From Neomoorella sulfitireducens (GTDB lineage Bacteria > Bacillota > DSM-521 > Neomoorellales > Neomoorellaceae): DNA of 64,000 nucleotides. Below the pieces are notes generated by a model. That model was given only the letters and a program-made list of their open reading frames with translations, was not told where the DNA came from and did not search any database. The stretch covers positions 30,627 through 94,626 of the forward strand of contig NZ_JANRHG010000011.1 in assembly GCF_024733845.1 (NCBI RefSeq), read 5' to 3'. The translations under genes were made by a program, and so were the position numbers. This document shows, piece after piece, positions 44,865 through 52,846 of the stretch (position 1 is its first letter; the number at the start of each line of letters is the position of its first letter).

Positions 44865-46689
44865 CTACGAGCTAAAAATACCCCCTGGGGCGCGCAAGAT
44901 TGTTCTTGCCGGCAATCCCAACGTCGGTAAATCGGTCTTTTTCAACGCCTTCACCGGCCTTTACGTGGATGTTTCTAATTTTCCCGGCACCACCCTGGAA
45001 ATCAGTTATGCCCAGGTAGGGAATGACTATGTTTTGGACACGCCCGGCGTCTATGGCGTATCTTCTTTTAATGAAGAAGAAAAAGTGGCCCGGGACGTCA
45101 TCCTGGCGGCCGACGTCATTATTAACGTCGTTGATGCCGTTCACCTGGACCGGGATCTTTTCCTCACCCAGCAGATTATTGATATGGGTATCCCCATGAT
45201 AGTAGCCCTGAACATGATTGATGAAGCCGCCCGCAAGGGTATTAAAATTGACGTTCAAAAACTGGAAGAACTTCTAGGCGTTCCTGTTATTCCCACAGTA
45301 GCGATAAAAAAACAGGGCTTTGAGGAAGTCAGGAAGGCTGTTGCCTACGCCCGTAAGGGCAACAGTCTATCCGAGCTGGAAGAAATGTTACCTCTCCTGG
45401 AAAAAAAGACCCACAGCCGGGCAGAAGCTTTACTTATTCTTGAAGGGGACCCCTTTGTCGCCGCCCGCCACCGCGTAAAACCCATGGACAGGCAGGAAGA
45501 GATTTACCTGGCGCGACGGCGCAGGGTTGATACCATAGTAGCGGCAGTAGTCCGGGAAACTAACACCGGAGCATCTATTGGCACCCGCCTCAGCCGCTGG
45601 ATGATGCTGCCCCTTACAGGTATTCCACTGTTAGTTTTAACCTTATTGATACTGTATGAATTTATTGGTGTTTTTGTGGCCCAGACAGTAGTGAGCATTA
45701 CTGAAGAAGGCATCATGCAGGGGTATTATGAACCATTTATTCGTAATTTGATTGGTGCTATTATACCCCCCTCTTCCATAATCGGAACCCTTTTAATAGG
45801 CGAATTCGGCATCCTTACCATGACGGTAACTTATATCCTCGGCCTGCTGTTGCCCCTGGTCCTTGGATTTTATCTTAGCCTGTCGGCCCTGGAGGATTCC
45901 GGCTACCTGCCCCGGATAGCTGTCCTTGTTGACCGGGTCCTCATGCGCCTGGGTCTAAACGGGCGCGGTATTATTCCCATAATCCTTGGCTTTGGCTGTG
46001 TTACCGCGGCTACCATCACCACCCGGCTGCTATCAACCCCCAGGGAACGCCGCATTGCCACTTTTTTGCTGGCCATGGCCATACCCTGTTCCGCCCAGCT
46101 GGCGGTAATCACCAGCATGCTCAGCCGCCTGGGACCGGCATACATTTTCCTGTATGTTTTTCTAGTGACCAGTATCCTGGTACTCGCGGGTACGGCTTTA
46201 AACCTTATTTTACCCGGCAAACCGAGCGACCTTTTAATCGACGTTCCCCCATTAAGGTTGCCCCAGCCGGTTAACGTCCTGAAGAAAACGGCTACCCGTA
46301 CCAGGAACTTTATCCAGGAAGCGACTCCTCTATTTGCCGGGGGTGCTTTATTTATCGGTATTTTACAGGTTACCGGGCTTTTAAACACCTTGCAAAACTG
46401 GTTATCACCCATTACGGTAAGCTGGCTGCAGCTGCCAAAAGAAACAGCCACTGCTTTTATCATGGGTTTTGTCCGCAGGGATTTTGGGGCAGCCGGCCTG
46501 TATAACTTATCCCTTACACCTGCCCAGGCCCTGGTGTCCCTGGTGACCATCACCATCTTTGTCCCCTGCATTGCCTCGGCCCTGGTAATTTTTAAAGAGC
46601 GCGGCTGGCGCGAGGGAATTATTGTATGGCCGGCAATCCTCTTCCTGGCTTTTCTTATTGGCGGTCTATTATCCCAGATTTTAATTTAA
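44845..46689 (+). CDS. feoB: Ferrous iron transporter FeoB
   Basis: The protein is 614 aa from ATG 44845 (TAGGAGG is 7 bases upstream; an in-frame GTG at 44839 is too close). It has the N-terminal GTPase domain (G1 GNPNVGKS, G3 DTPG, G4 NMID) followed by a membrane domain with two Gate (nucleoside-recognition) regions and about eight helices. It is shorter than E. coli FeoB (773 aa) but near the size of many clostridial ones. It imports Fe(II) for the many Fe-S enzymes of this organism. Confidence 0.93.
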   Translation: MACHDLNYELKIPPGARKIVLAGNPNVGKSVFFNAFTGLYVDVSNFPGTTLEISYAQVGNDYVLDTPGVYGVSSFNEEEKVARDVILAADVIINVVDAVHLDRDLFLTQQIIDMGIPMIVALNMIDEAARKGIKIDVQKLEELLGVPVIPTVAIKKQGFEEVRKAVAYARKGNSLSELEEMLPLLEKKTHSRAEALLILEGDPFVAARHRVKPMDRQEEIYLARRRRVDTIVAAVVRETNTGASIGTRLSRWMMLPLTGIPLLVLTLLILYEFIGVFVAQTVVSITEEGIMQGYYEPFIRNLIGAIIPPSSIIGTLLIGEFGILTMTVTYILGLLLPLVLGFYLSLSALEDSGYLPRIAVLVDRVLMRLGLNGRGIIPIILGFGCVTAATITTRLLSTPRERRIATFLLAMAIPCSAQLAVITSMLSRLGPAYIFLYVFLVTSILVLAGTALNLILPGKPSDLLIDVPPLRLPQPVNVLKKTATRTRNFIQEATPLFAGGALFIGILQVTGLLNTLQNWLSPITVSWLQLPKETATAFIMGFVRRDFGAAGLYNLSLTPAQALVSLVTITIFVPCIASALVIFKERGWREGIIVWPAILFLAFLIGGLLSQILI

Positions 46690-46740
46690 ACATAACGCGG
46701 CACCATCAGAAGGATGAAAATAACGGGCTGGCATTTGTTT

Positions 46741-46918
46741 GGAGCGAGCGACTTGGTCCGAGCGGTTGAGCAGCCTTGGCGAAGCCGAGGAGCGAGGGCG
46801 GGGCCGAGGACAGGATGTCCGAGGCCGGCCTCTGAGACAAGGATGCCGAATAGGCCGGGAACCCCGCCCGAGCCCGAGGCTGAACCGTAGGCTGCTCCGC
46901 GAGGACCAGGGAGCGAGC
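46741..46918. repeat. Long GC-rich imperfect inverted repeat flanked by GGAGCGAGC
   Basis: The stretch between feoB and the next ORF folds back on itself: TTGGTCC pairs with GGACCAG, GAGCAGCC with GGCTGCTC, and GGGCGGGG with CCCCGCCC, with a variable apex around 46815-46845. The 9-mer GGAGCGAGC occurs as a direct repeat at both ends (46741-46749 and 46910-46918), like a target duplication or element terminus. Its GC content is far above the flanks. It contains no credible gene of its own and may be a MITE-like or structured-RNA repeat. Confidence 0.7.
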
Positions 46919-46987
46919 AAAAACGATGCCAGCCTGGAGAGAAGTTATTTTCAGGGTAGAAAACAACCCGCAAAAAGGGGGATAAAT

Positions 46988-47158
46988 ATGGAAAACAACT
47001 GCTTCTTGAAATGCCCACGCTGCGGGTATCCGGCACATGATCAGCATCTAGCGAGGTGTCCTCGGTGCCATACCCTCCTGAACGTTTGTTGCCAGGGACA
47101 CTGCAGGGGGTGTTTATTAAAGAGTAAGCCGGCCAAAAAGCAAGCCGGGAAAATTTAA
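46988..47158 (+). CDS. Small cysteine-rich zinc-ribbon protein
   Basis: The 56-residue ORF starts at ATG 46988 after AAAAAGGGGG. It has CPRCGYPA, CPRCHTLLNVCC and CRGC, three metal-binding knuckles, then a Lys-rich tail. The frame is open further upstream through the GC-rich repeat, but that extension looks non-protein-like (Arg/Gly-rich). Its position downstream of feoAB hints at a metal-related role, without proof. Confidence 0.65.
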   Translation: MENNCFLKCPRCGYPAHDQHLARCPRCHTLLNVCCQGHCRGCLLKSKPAKKQAGKI

Positions 47159-47182
47159 AATTGTGAATATATGCCAACCCCC

Positions 47183-47211
47183 TTGCTTTTCCCGCCGAAC
47201 GGTTCTATAAT
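47183..47211 (+). promoter_or_regulatory. Promoter of pduL
   Basis: TTGCTT (47183-47188) and TATAAT (47206-47211) are spaced by 17 bases, about 75 bases before the start codon. Confidence 0.7.
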
Positions 47212-47285
47212 AGGGTTGAACGGTAGAAATTAAGTCCCGAATGGTTTTTTAAGGCGTCCGGGAAGAGCAGGGGAGAGGATTTAAA

Positions 47286-47900
47286 ATGTCAAAATTTCTT
47301 CTCGAAGTGCCGGTAGGCGTATCCGGGCGGCATGTACATCTTACACGAGAACATCTCCAAACACTTTTTGGACCGGGGTACGAATTAACAAAAGTAAAAG
47401 ACCTGGTACAACCGGGTGAGTTTGCTTGCAAAGAAACAGTTACAGTAGTGGGACCAAAAGGTGTCCTGGAAAAGGTCAGGATTATCGGGCCTCTCCGTTC
47501 ATACACACAGGTGGAATTATCCCGGACCGATTGTTTTAAACTAGGTGTTACTCCTCCCGTTCGTGACTCAGGAGAACTCGAAGGTTCTCCGGGATGCATC
47601 CTTGTAGGGCCGGCAGGGGTGGTAACCCTTAACCAGGGTGTTATAATAGCCCTGCGCCATATTCATCTACCCCCTAATGAAGCAAGGCGTTACGGTCTCA
47701 AGGATAAAGATACGGTAAACGTACAGGTGGGAGGCGAACGTGCCCTGGTTTTCCAGAACGTATTGGTACGCGTCCACGCCAATTATCGTCCCGAGTTTCA
47801 TATCGATACCGATGAAGCCAACGCCTGCCTGTTAAGTAGCGATGATATAGTTCAGGTACTGGACCCGGCAGGAGAAAAACTCCTGAGTATGGTCGGTTAA
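47286..47900 (+). CDS. pduL: PduL-type phosphate acyltransferase (phosphotransacetylase)
   Basis: The 204-residue protein has the two PduL zinc-binding regions VSGRHVHLTREHL near residue 13 and ALRHIHLPPNEARRYGL near 120, and the family C-terminus EFHIDTDEANAC. It interconverts acyl-CoA and acyl phosphate. Moorella lacks the classic Pta and uses PduL proteins to make acetyl phosphate from acetyl-CoA, so this gene is probably part of acetate and ATP formation. It has no microcompartment neighbours or N-terminal encapsulation peptide that I can see. Confidence 0.92.
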   Translation: MSKFLLEVPVGVSGRHVHLTREHLQTLFGPGYELTKVKDLVQPGEFACKETVTVVGPKGVLEKVRIIGPLRSYTQVELSRTDCFKLGVTPPVRDSGELEGSPGCILVGPAGVVTLNQGVIIALRHIHLPPNEARRYGLKDKDTVNVQVGGERALVFQNVLVRVHANYRPEFHIDTDEANACLLSSDDIVQVLDPAGEKLLSMVG

Positions 47901-47928
47901 TAATTTTTAAACTTTAAATTGAGTGCAT

Positions 47929-47957
47929 AAAGCTCCTCAGTAGGAGCTTTTTATTTT
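47929..47957 (+). terminator. Terminator after pduL
   Basis: AAAGCTCCT and AGGAGCTTT form a perfect stem with a 4-base loop, followed by TTTATTTTT. Confidence 0.9.
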
Positions 47958-48037
47958 TACCGGTCTTATTTCTAACGGCAGGAACTTGACAGGAGTACAG
48001 CGTAATATTAATGATGTAAAAGGAGGTGCGGTCGATA

Positions 48038-48235
48038 ATGAAAATACCAGTTTGTGGCCGCTGTAAAGCCAGGAACGTCGAGGGCATTATCTGTCACCAT
48101 TGTGATACAGCCTATTGTTACGATTGCCTGGAAATAAATCCCCCGGACATGCGTATCTGCCCTACATGCGGGCAGTTCCTCTGTAACGAGTGTTATGAGG
48201 GCATGGTTCAATGCGATTTACCCGCCCGTAAATAA
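48038..48235 (+). CDS. Small zinc-finger-like protein
   Basis: The 65-residue ORF starts at ATG 48038 with AAAGGAGGTG upstream. It contains CGRCKARNVEGIICHHCDTAYCYDC-type knuckles and CPTCGQFLCNEC, at least four CxxC pairs, so it should bind two metal ions. TTGACA at 47986-47991 may be part of its promoter. No named family is recognised. Confidence 0.7.
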   Translation: MKIPVCGRCKARNVEGIICHHCDTAYCYDCLEINPPDMRICPTCGQFLCNECYEGMVQCDLPARK

Positions 48236-48384
48236 CTAAGGGCGGCTTATTTTTTATCTTCCCATTTTTACCCATAATAAATAACATTTAATTTAAAATC
48301 TAATTTTATTTTTTATGCCCTTTTTGTGGTTGCTTAGACAAAAAAATAATAAAAAATTAGCAAAAACAAGGCTTCCACCAGAAT
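48236..48384 (+). other. AT-rich intergenic stretch before the GltB-like gene
   Basis: I see no ORF or clear stem-loop here. The run of A and T is high, and it leads into the operator-rich promoter region at 48385-48498. Confidence 0.4.
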
Positions 48385-48399
48385 TGTATACAGGATACT
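48385..48399 (+). promoter_or_regulatory. Operator-like motif TGTATACAGGATACT (copy 1)
   Basis: This 15-mer has dyad arms GTAT and ATAC and occurs again, identically, at 52027-52041 just before the glutamate dehydrogenase remnant. GntR-type regulators often bind GTATAC-like dyads. It lies 40 bases upstream of the -35 of the GltB-like gene. Confidence 0.6.
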
Positions 48400-48423
48400 A
48401 TTTCCTTTTATATTTTTGTATAG

Positions 48424-48498
48424 TGAAATATAATTTCATTGACAAGCAAAGCCCCGGCTAATAAAATTAAAATCAAGACTTGTGAAATATGCTTTCAC
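48424..48498 (+). promoter_or_regulatory. Promoter flanked by two IclR-type palindromes
   Basis: TTGACA (48439-48444) and TAAAAT (48462-48467) are 17 bases apart. TGAAATATAATTTCA (48424-48438) abuts the -35 and GTGAAATATGCTTTCAC (48482-48498) covers the region just after the start point. Both share TGAAA and TTTCA arms with the palindrome in front of the second IclR gene (51121-51135). Binding at both would block or loop the promoter. Confidence 0.75.
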
Positions 48499-48552
48499 TT
48501 TTATTATTAACCTGTAACTGTGAAAGCAAAATTTATTAGTGGGGGGAAAAAA

Positions 48553-50193
48553 ATGATTCAATGGCCGAAACAAAATGACGTCCTGGGTACCGTTAATCGC
48601 GGTAATCCGGCAGAATCCGGTTTGTGTACTTTATGCCGGGCCGACTGCCAGGGAAAATGTGAAACCTGGATGTCAAGTATTCTCGGACGCAAAGTCCTGT
48701 ATCCGCGAGACTTTGGTACTGTCACTGCCGGCAGCTCAAATACAACTCATGTTGGGATTTCTTATAACTCCTTGAGAATCCTTGGATATAACTACGGTGC
48801 TTATGGTCTGGTAAATGGACTTTCCAATAGTGCTGATGACTGTATTTTCCCCAATGTAAACATAGAGACGGAGTTTGGTGGCAAGGTAAAAACAAAGGTC
48901 AAAGCCCCAATTATGACGGGAGCGTTAGGTTCGACCTTCATTGCCGCCAAATACTGGGATTCTTTTTCCATAGGTGCGGCCCTGGTGGGAATCCCAATTG
49001 TAATCGGTGAAAATGTTGTTGGTATTGACAGGGATGCGATCATTGAACACGGTAAGATTATTAAAGCACCTGAATTGGACCGTCGTATTCAAACCTATTT
49101 GAAGTATTATGACGGCTATGGCGCCATTATTGTCCAGATGAATGTGGAAGATACCCGTAACGGTGTTGCCGAATATGTTATTGAAAAATACGGCGATAAG
49201 GTCATTCTAGAGTTAAAATGGGGACAGGGCGCCAAGGATATTGGCGGAGAAATCCAGGTTACCGATCTCGATTACGCCATCTTCTTAAAAAACAGGGGTT
49301 ATGTAGTCGACCCCGATCCAACCATTCCTGAAGTGCAAGAGGCCTTTAAGAGCGGGGCCCTCAAATCTTTTGCCCGCCACAGTCGTCTGGGTTATACAGA
49401 TCTCACTAGTTTTGAACAGGTAAAAGAAAACTTTATGAAAGCCATTGAGTACCTCCGCGGGCTGGGCTACAAGCGGATTACCCTGAAGACCGGTTCCTAT
49501 GGTATGGAAGCCCTGGCTATGGCCATCAAGCTGGCCACCGATGCGCAGCTTGATTTGCTTACTGTAGACGGCTCCGGTGGGGGTACCGGGATGAGCCCTT
49601 GGAATATGATGGAGACCTGGGGTGTACCCTCCATCCTGCTTCATTCTAAAGCCTATGAATATGCCAGCCTGTTAGCTGCCCGGGGTAAAAAAGTTGTGGA
49701 TATGGCCTTTGCCGGCGGCCTGGCCAGGGAAGACCATATCTTCAAAGCTTTAGCCTTGGGAGCTCCCTATGCTAAGCTGGTGTGTATGGGTCGAGCCTTG
49801 ATGATTCCCGGTTTTGTCGGGTCCAATATTGAAGGCGTACTCCATCCTGAAAGACGCGCTAAAGTCAATGGTAATTGGGATACTCTACCCAAAACTGTGG
49901 CCGAAATGGGCACCCGAGCCGAGGAGATTTTCGCCGGCTACTATGACGTTCAGAAAAAAGTCGGCCCTGAAGAAATGAAAAATATACCATACGGAGCCAT
50001 TGCCTTCTGGACCCTGGCCGATAAGCTGACGGCAGGATTGCAGCAATTAATGGCAGGAGCCCGTAAATTCTCCCTGGATCAGATTAGCAGGAATGATATC
50101 GCATCTGCTAACAGGGAAACCGAGGCCGAAACCGGTATTCCTTTTATCACCGACGTCCAGGACGAGTTTGCCCGGAAGATCCTGCTTGATTAA
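48553..50193 (+). CDS. FMN-binding glutamate synthase-like protein (GltB2-type)
   Basis: The protein is 546 aa from ATG 48553, eight bases after GGGGGG. An N-terminal cysteine motif (CTLCRADCQGKCETW, residues ~22-36) precedes a glutamate-synthase FMN barrel (APIMTGALGSTF, LELKWGQGAKDIGGEI, LDLLTVDGSGGGTGMSP, VDMAFAGGLAREDHIFKALALGA, YAKLVCMGRALM). It lacks the glutaminase domain of true GOGAT. Two IclR-family regulators follow it and a glutamate dehydrogenase remnant lies nearby, so a role in amino acid metabolism is likely, but the reaction is not proven for this family. Confidence 0.85.
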   Translation: MIQWPKQNDVLGTVNRGNPAESGLCTLCRADCQGKCETWMSSILGRKVLYPRDFGTVTAGSSNTTHVGISYNSLRILGYNYGAYGLVNGLSNSADDCIFPNVNIETEFGGKVKTKVKAPIMTGALGSTFIAAKYWDSFSIGAALVGIPIVIGENVVGIDRDAIIEHGKIIKAPELDRRIQTYLKYYDGYGAIIVQMNVEDTRNGVAEYVIEKYGDKVILELKWGQGAKDIGGEIQVTDLDYAIFLKNRGYVVDPDPTIPEVQEAFKSGALKSFARHSRLGYTDLTSFEQVKENFMKAIEYLRGLGYKRITLKTGSYGMEALAMAIKLATDAQLDLLTVDGSGGGTGMSPWNMMETWGVPSILLHSKAYEYASLLAARGKKVVDMAFAGGLAREDHIFKALALGAPYAKLVCMGRALMIPGFVGSNIEGVLHPERRAKVNGNWDTLPKTVAEMGTRAEEIFAGYYDVQKKVGPEEMKNIPYGAIAFWTLADKLTAGLQQLMAGARKFSLDQISRNDIASANRETEAETGIPFITDVQDEFARKILLD

Positions 50194-50217
50194 ACCCGGG
50201 GAGGTGCGGTTAATCCT

Positions 50218-51006
50218 GTGACCAGGGTAAATAAAATCAAGGGGGTCCAGGCCGTTGACCGGGCCCTGGCTATCCTGGAAACCCTGGCTCGGGAAGGATC
50301 TCCTATGATGCTTTCCGCCATCAGTTCAGAACTGGGGCTAAATATAAGCACTGTCCACAGGCTATTAAATGCCCTCGCAGCCCACGGTCTGGTTGAGCAG
50401 GAGCTTTACCAGGGCCGCTACCGTTTGGGGATAAAGGCCTTTGAGATCGGCAACCGTGCCCTCTATAGCCTGGATATCAGGGCCATAGCCAGGCCGGCAT
50501 TGCAACAACTTGTTGCGGATTTTAATGAAACAGCCAACCTGGCTATACTTGATAAATATGAAGTTGTCTATATTGATCAGGTCGAGTCGGGGAATATTAT
50601 AAAGATGCTGGTGCAACCTGGAACCCGAGCCCCCGCCTACTGTACCGGTACAGGTAAAGTCCTTCTAGCTTATTTGAGTGAAGACCAGTTATACAAATTT
50701 TTTCAGGAAGTAGCCCTATTACCCTATACGCCCATAACTATCACCGACCCCCTCCGTCTAAGGGAAGAGCTACAAAAAATCCGCAGTCAGGGCTTCGCCC
50801 TTGATAACGGGGAGAGGGAAGAAGGGGTTCGCTGCGTTGCCGCCCCGGTATTTAATCATGATAACAAAGTTACAGCCGCCGTTAGCGTAGCAGGTCCAGC
50901 TCAACGGATGCCGCCAAAGCTAATGTCTGGTAAACTTGCTACCGCCGTTATCCAGGTTGCCCTGCAAATTAGCCGCTCTCTGGGATATAAATTATATCAG
51001 TCTTAA
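50218..51006 (+). CDS. IclR-family transcriptional regulator (paralogue 1)
   Basis: The 262-residue protein starts at GTG 50218 after GGGGAGGTG. It has a winged helix (GSPMMLSAISSELGLNISTVHRLLNALAAHGLVEQE) and the IclR effector domain (NETANLAILDKYEVVYIDQVES, YCTGTGKVLLAYL, GVRCVAAPVFNHDNKVTAAVSVAGP). It is 24 bases downstream of the GltB-like gene and probably regulates it through the TGAAA-TTTCA palindromes. It is clearly related to the next gene. Confidence 0.9.
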   Translation: MTRVNKIKGVQAVDRALAILETLAREGSPMMLSAISSELGLNISTVHRLLNALAAHGLVEQELYQGRYRLGIKAFEIGNRALYSLDIRAIARPALQQLVADFNETANLAILDKYEVVYIDQVESGNIIKMLVQPGTRAPAYCTGTGKVLLAYLSEDQLYKFFQEVALLPYTPITITDPLRLREELQKIRSQGFALDNGEREEGVRCVAAPVFNHDNKVTAAVSVAGPAQRMPPKLMSGKLATAVIQVALQISRSLGYKLYQS

Positions 51007-51049
51007 TCATGGGAATGCCTGAAACTGCGGTTTGTTTGAGTATGAAAAG

Positions 51050-51075
51050 AGGACCCGCGAGGGTTCTTTTTTCTT
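51050..51075 (+). terminator. Terminator after IclR paralogue 1
   Basis: AGGACCC (51050-51056) pairs with GGGTTCT (51061-51067), one G-T wobble, followed by TTTTTCTTTTTT. A near-identical terminator occurs at 52725-52750. Confidence 0.85.
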
Positions 51076-51080
51076 TTTTC

Positions 51081-51135
51081 TTGACATAGCACCTTGAAGC
51101 AAATTAAAATTAATACACAGTGAAAATTATTTTCA
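51081..51135 (+). promoter_or_regulatory. Promoter and perfect palindrome of IclR paralogue 2
   Basis: TTGACA (51081-51086) and TAAAAT (51105-51110) are 18 bases apart. TGAAAATTATTTTCA (51121-51135) is a perfect 7-1-7 palindrome just after the expected start point, sharing the arms of the two palindromes near 48424-48498. This suggests autoregulation. Confidence 0.75.
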
Positions 51136-51202
51136 TGATTTAAAGCTTATTCAGCGTCATAGCTTTTAATTTTATTTAATTGTGAAGGAGAAGATTTACT
51201 AA

Positions 51203-52006
51203 ATGTCCAGAGAAAAGAATAATGGTGAAGAGAACAAGACCGTGCAGGCAGTAGAAAGGGCTTTAGCTATAATGGATGCCCTGGCCGAAACCGGCGTACC
51301 CATGGCTATAAGCGATCTGGCCGAAAAAGTCCAGTTAAATATAAGTACCGTCCACCGCCTCCTCAGTACCCTCATCGTTAAGGGGTATATTGAGCAAGAA
51401 CCGGATACTAGTCGCTACAAGCTGGGCTTAAAACTCTTTACCATGGGGAAAACGGCCCTCTATGCCCAGGACCTGCAAACTATCGGCCGGCCTTTCCTGG
51501 AAGAACTGGTACGGCGTTGCAATGAAACGGCCAACCTGGCCATTCTCGACGGCCGGGATGTGGTTTACATCGACCAGGTCGAATCTAATAATATTGTTAT
51601 TGTACGCATGTTTGCCAGGGTAGGTAGCCGTGGACCGGCCCATGCCACGGGTTCCGGAAAAATGCTCCTTAGCTCCTTGAGCGACGAAGAGTTAGACCGA
51701 CTTTTTGCCGGTGTCCAGCTGGAGCAGTATACGAGCGAAACTATTACCGATGTGACTATCCTGAAAAAAGAACTCCAGCGCATCCGGCGCCAGGGTTATG
51801 CCATTGACATGGGGGAAAGGGATGAAAACGTCAGATGTGTGGCTGCCCCAATTCGCAACCATGAAGGTAAAGTAGTAGCAGCCATCAGTATTTCCGGACC
51901 TGATACCAGGATTACCAATTATTATTTAAATAATGAACTGGTAGATATCATTTTGAGCGTCGCGAAGGAGATGTCTAAACGCCTGGGGTACATGGGATAC
52001 AGTTAG
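51203..52006 (+). CDS. IclR-family transcriptional regulator (paralogue 2)
   Basis: The 267-residue protein has the IclR winged helix (GVPMAISDLAEKVQLNISTVHRLLSTLIVKGYIEQE) and effector domain (NETANLAILDGRDVVYIDQVES, HATGSGKMLLSSLSD, VRCVAAPIRNHEGKVVAAISISGP). It is similar along its whole length to the gene at 50218-51006, so a tandem duplication is likely. It has its own promoter and operator. Confidence 0.9.
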   Translation: MSREKNNGEENKTVQAVERALAIMDALAETGVPMAISDLAEKVQLNISTVHRLLSTLIVKGYIEQEPDTSRYKLGLKLFTMGKTALYAQDLQTIGRPFLEELVRRCNETANLAILDGRDVVYIDQVESNNIVIVRMFARVGSRGPAHATGSGKMLLSSLSDEELDRLFAGVQLEQYTSETITDVTILKKELQRIRRQGYAIDMGERDENVRCVAAPIRNHEGKVVAAISISGPDTRITNYYLNNELVDIILSVAKEMSKRLGYMGYS

Positions 52007-52026
52007 CGAAAAATTATTTAGCTTTA

Positions 52027-52041
52027 TGTATACAGGATACT
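52027..52041 (+). promoter_or_regulatory. Operator-like motif TGTATACAGGATACT (copy 2)
   Basis: It is an exact copy of the 15-mer at 48385-48399. It lies directly against the start of glutamate dehydrogenase homology. Confidence 0.6.
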
Positions 52042-52042
52042 T

Positions 52043-52300
52043 TTTTGCGTTGGCATAGAGAAATTACTCCATCAAATGGGTGCCAAAATTATTGCCGTGA
52101 TCGATTCTTCCGGCGGCGCTTATAACTCCGATGGGATGGATCCTGTTGCTCTGATTGAGTTCAAAGAAGATATGATGGGCCAAGCCTTTAATAACGTCTA
52201 CCAGATGCATGTAGATAAAAAAGTATCAATGCGCGAAGCCGCTTATATGGTCGCTGTGAGCAGGCTTTACAAGGCAATGGGTCTGCGTGGGTGGTTGTAA
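52043..52300 (+). pseudogene. Glutamate dehydrogenase remnant with internal deletion
   Basis: From about 52043 the frame reads CVGIEKLLHQMGAKIIAVIDSSGGAYNSDG (in pieces), the NAD-binding region of Glu/Leu/Phe/Val dehydrogenases. It continues to LIEFKE and then jumps to MMGQAFNNVYQMH and MREAAYMVAVSRLYKAMGLRGWL, the extreme C-terminus. The whole N-terminal catalytic domain and roughly 130-150 central residues are missing. The frame is still open with an ATG at 52076 (74 aa), but the product cannot be an active dehydrogenase. Confidence 0.8.
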
Positions 52301-52337
52301 TTAGGAAGGTATTTTACAGATTTAATTGGGTAATACT

Positions 52338-52378
52338 AACATCAAATCCTTAATTTATCTTAAGGGGGGTTTGATGTT
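52338..52378 (+). promoter_or_regulatory. Hairpin covering the RBS and start of the next gene
   Basis: AACATCAAATCC (52338-52349) pairs with GGGTTTGATGTT (52367-52378), 12 bp with one wobble. The 3' arm includes part of the RBS (GGGGGG, 52364-52369) and the candidate ATG 52374. Translation initiation would be blocked while it is folded. Confidence 0.6.
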
Positions 52379-52706
52379 AATGGAAATTTATCGTGCCCGC
52401 CGGTTTAACCGTAACGCCAGGGGTGATTTAAGCGTATCAAGTAATGGTATCCGGCTCCGCGGTGCTGCCTTCCAGCATTTACGAGGCAGTCAGTACATTA
52501 TGATTGGCGTAGATGGTGAGAAGTTAATTTTAAAGAAGAGTGAAGACCCGTCCAATTTAAAACTGAGGCTCTCAGCCCAGGGTAAAATCGGGGAAATAGG
52601 AGGTAAACACCTGACCCAGTGGCTGCTAGAACGAGGTTTTCACAAAGGCCAGTATCAGGTCCAGCTCGATGCAGACCAGATTATCGTCAATCAAGAACCG
52701 GCTTGA
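52374..52706 (+). CDS. Unknown small protein
   Basis: The protein is 110 aa from ATG 52374; ATG 52380 gives better RBS spacing and removes two residues. It reads MLMEIYRARRFNRNARGD, has a basic N-terminus, a beta-rich middle (YIMIGVDGEKLILKKSED) and ends QVQLDADQIIVNQEPA. No family is recognised. It is a single gene with an RBS-masking hairpin before it and a terminator after it. Confidence 0.6.
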   Translation: MLMEIYRARRFNRNARGDLSVSSNGIRLRGAAFQHLRGSQYIMIGVDGEKLILKKSEDPSNLKLRLSAQGKIGEIGGKHLTQWLLERGFHKGQYQVQLDADQIIVNQEPA

Positions 52707-52724
52707 AATTTATTGACAAAATAC

Positions 52725-52750
52725 AGGACCCGCGCGAGGGTCCTTTTTTT
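52725..52750 (+). terminator. Terminator after unknown small gene
   Basis: AGGACCC (52725-52731) and GGGTCCT (52738-52744) form a perfect 7 bp stem followed by a run of seven T. Confidence 0.9.
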
Positions 52751-52846
52751 CGGCTTTTTATAGGCCGAAAAAGGATATGTCCAAAAAGGGAAATAGATTT
52801 TCATGACGAATACGGTATAACAATGATAAAGAAAGGAGAAACGTGC

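Noticed and set aside
46739..46987. N-terminal extension of the small zinc-ribbon protein through the GC-rich repeat
   Set aside because: The extension is Arg/Gly-rich low complexity from the inverted repeat, and a good RBS and ATG exist at 46988.
47286..47900. Microcompartment-associated PduL
   Set aside because: No shell-protein genes and no N-terminal encapsulation helix are visible; a free cytosolic phosphotransacylase fits better.
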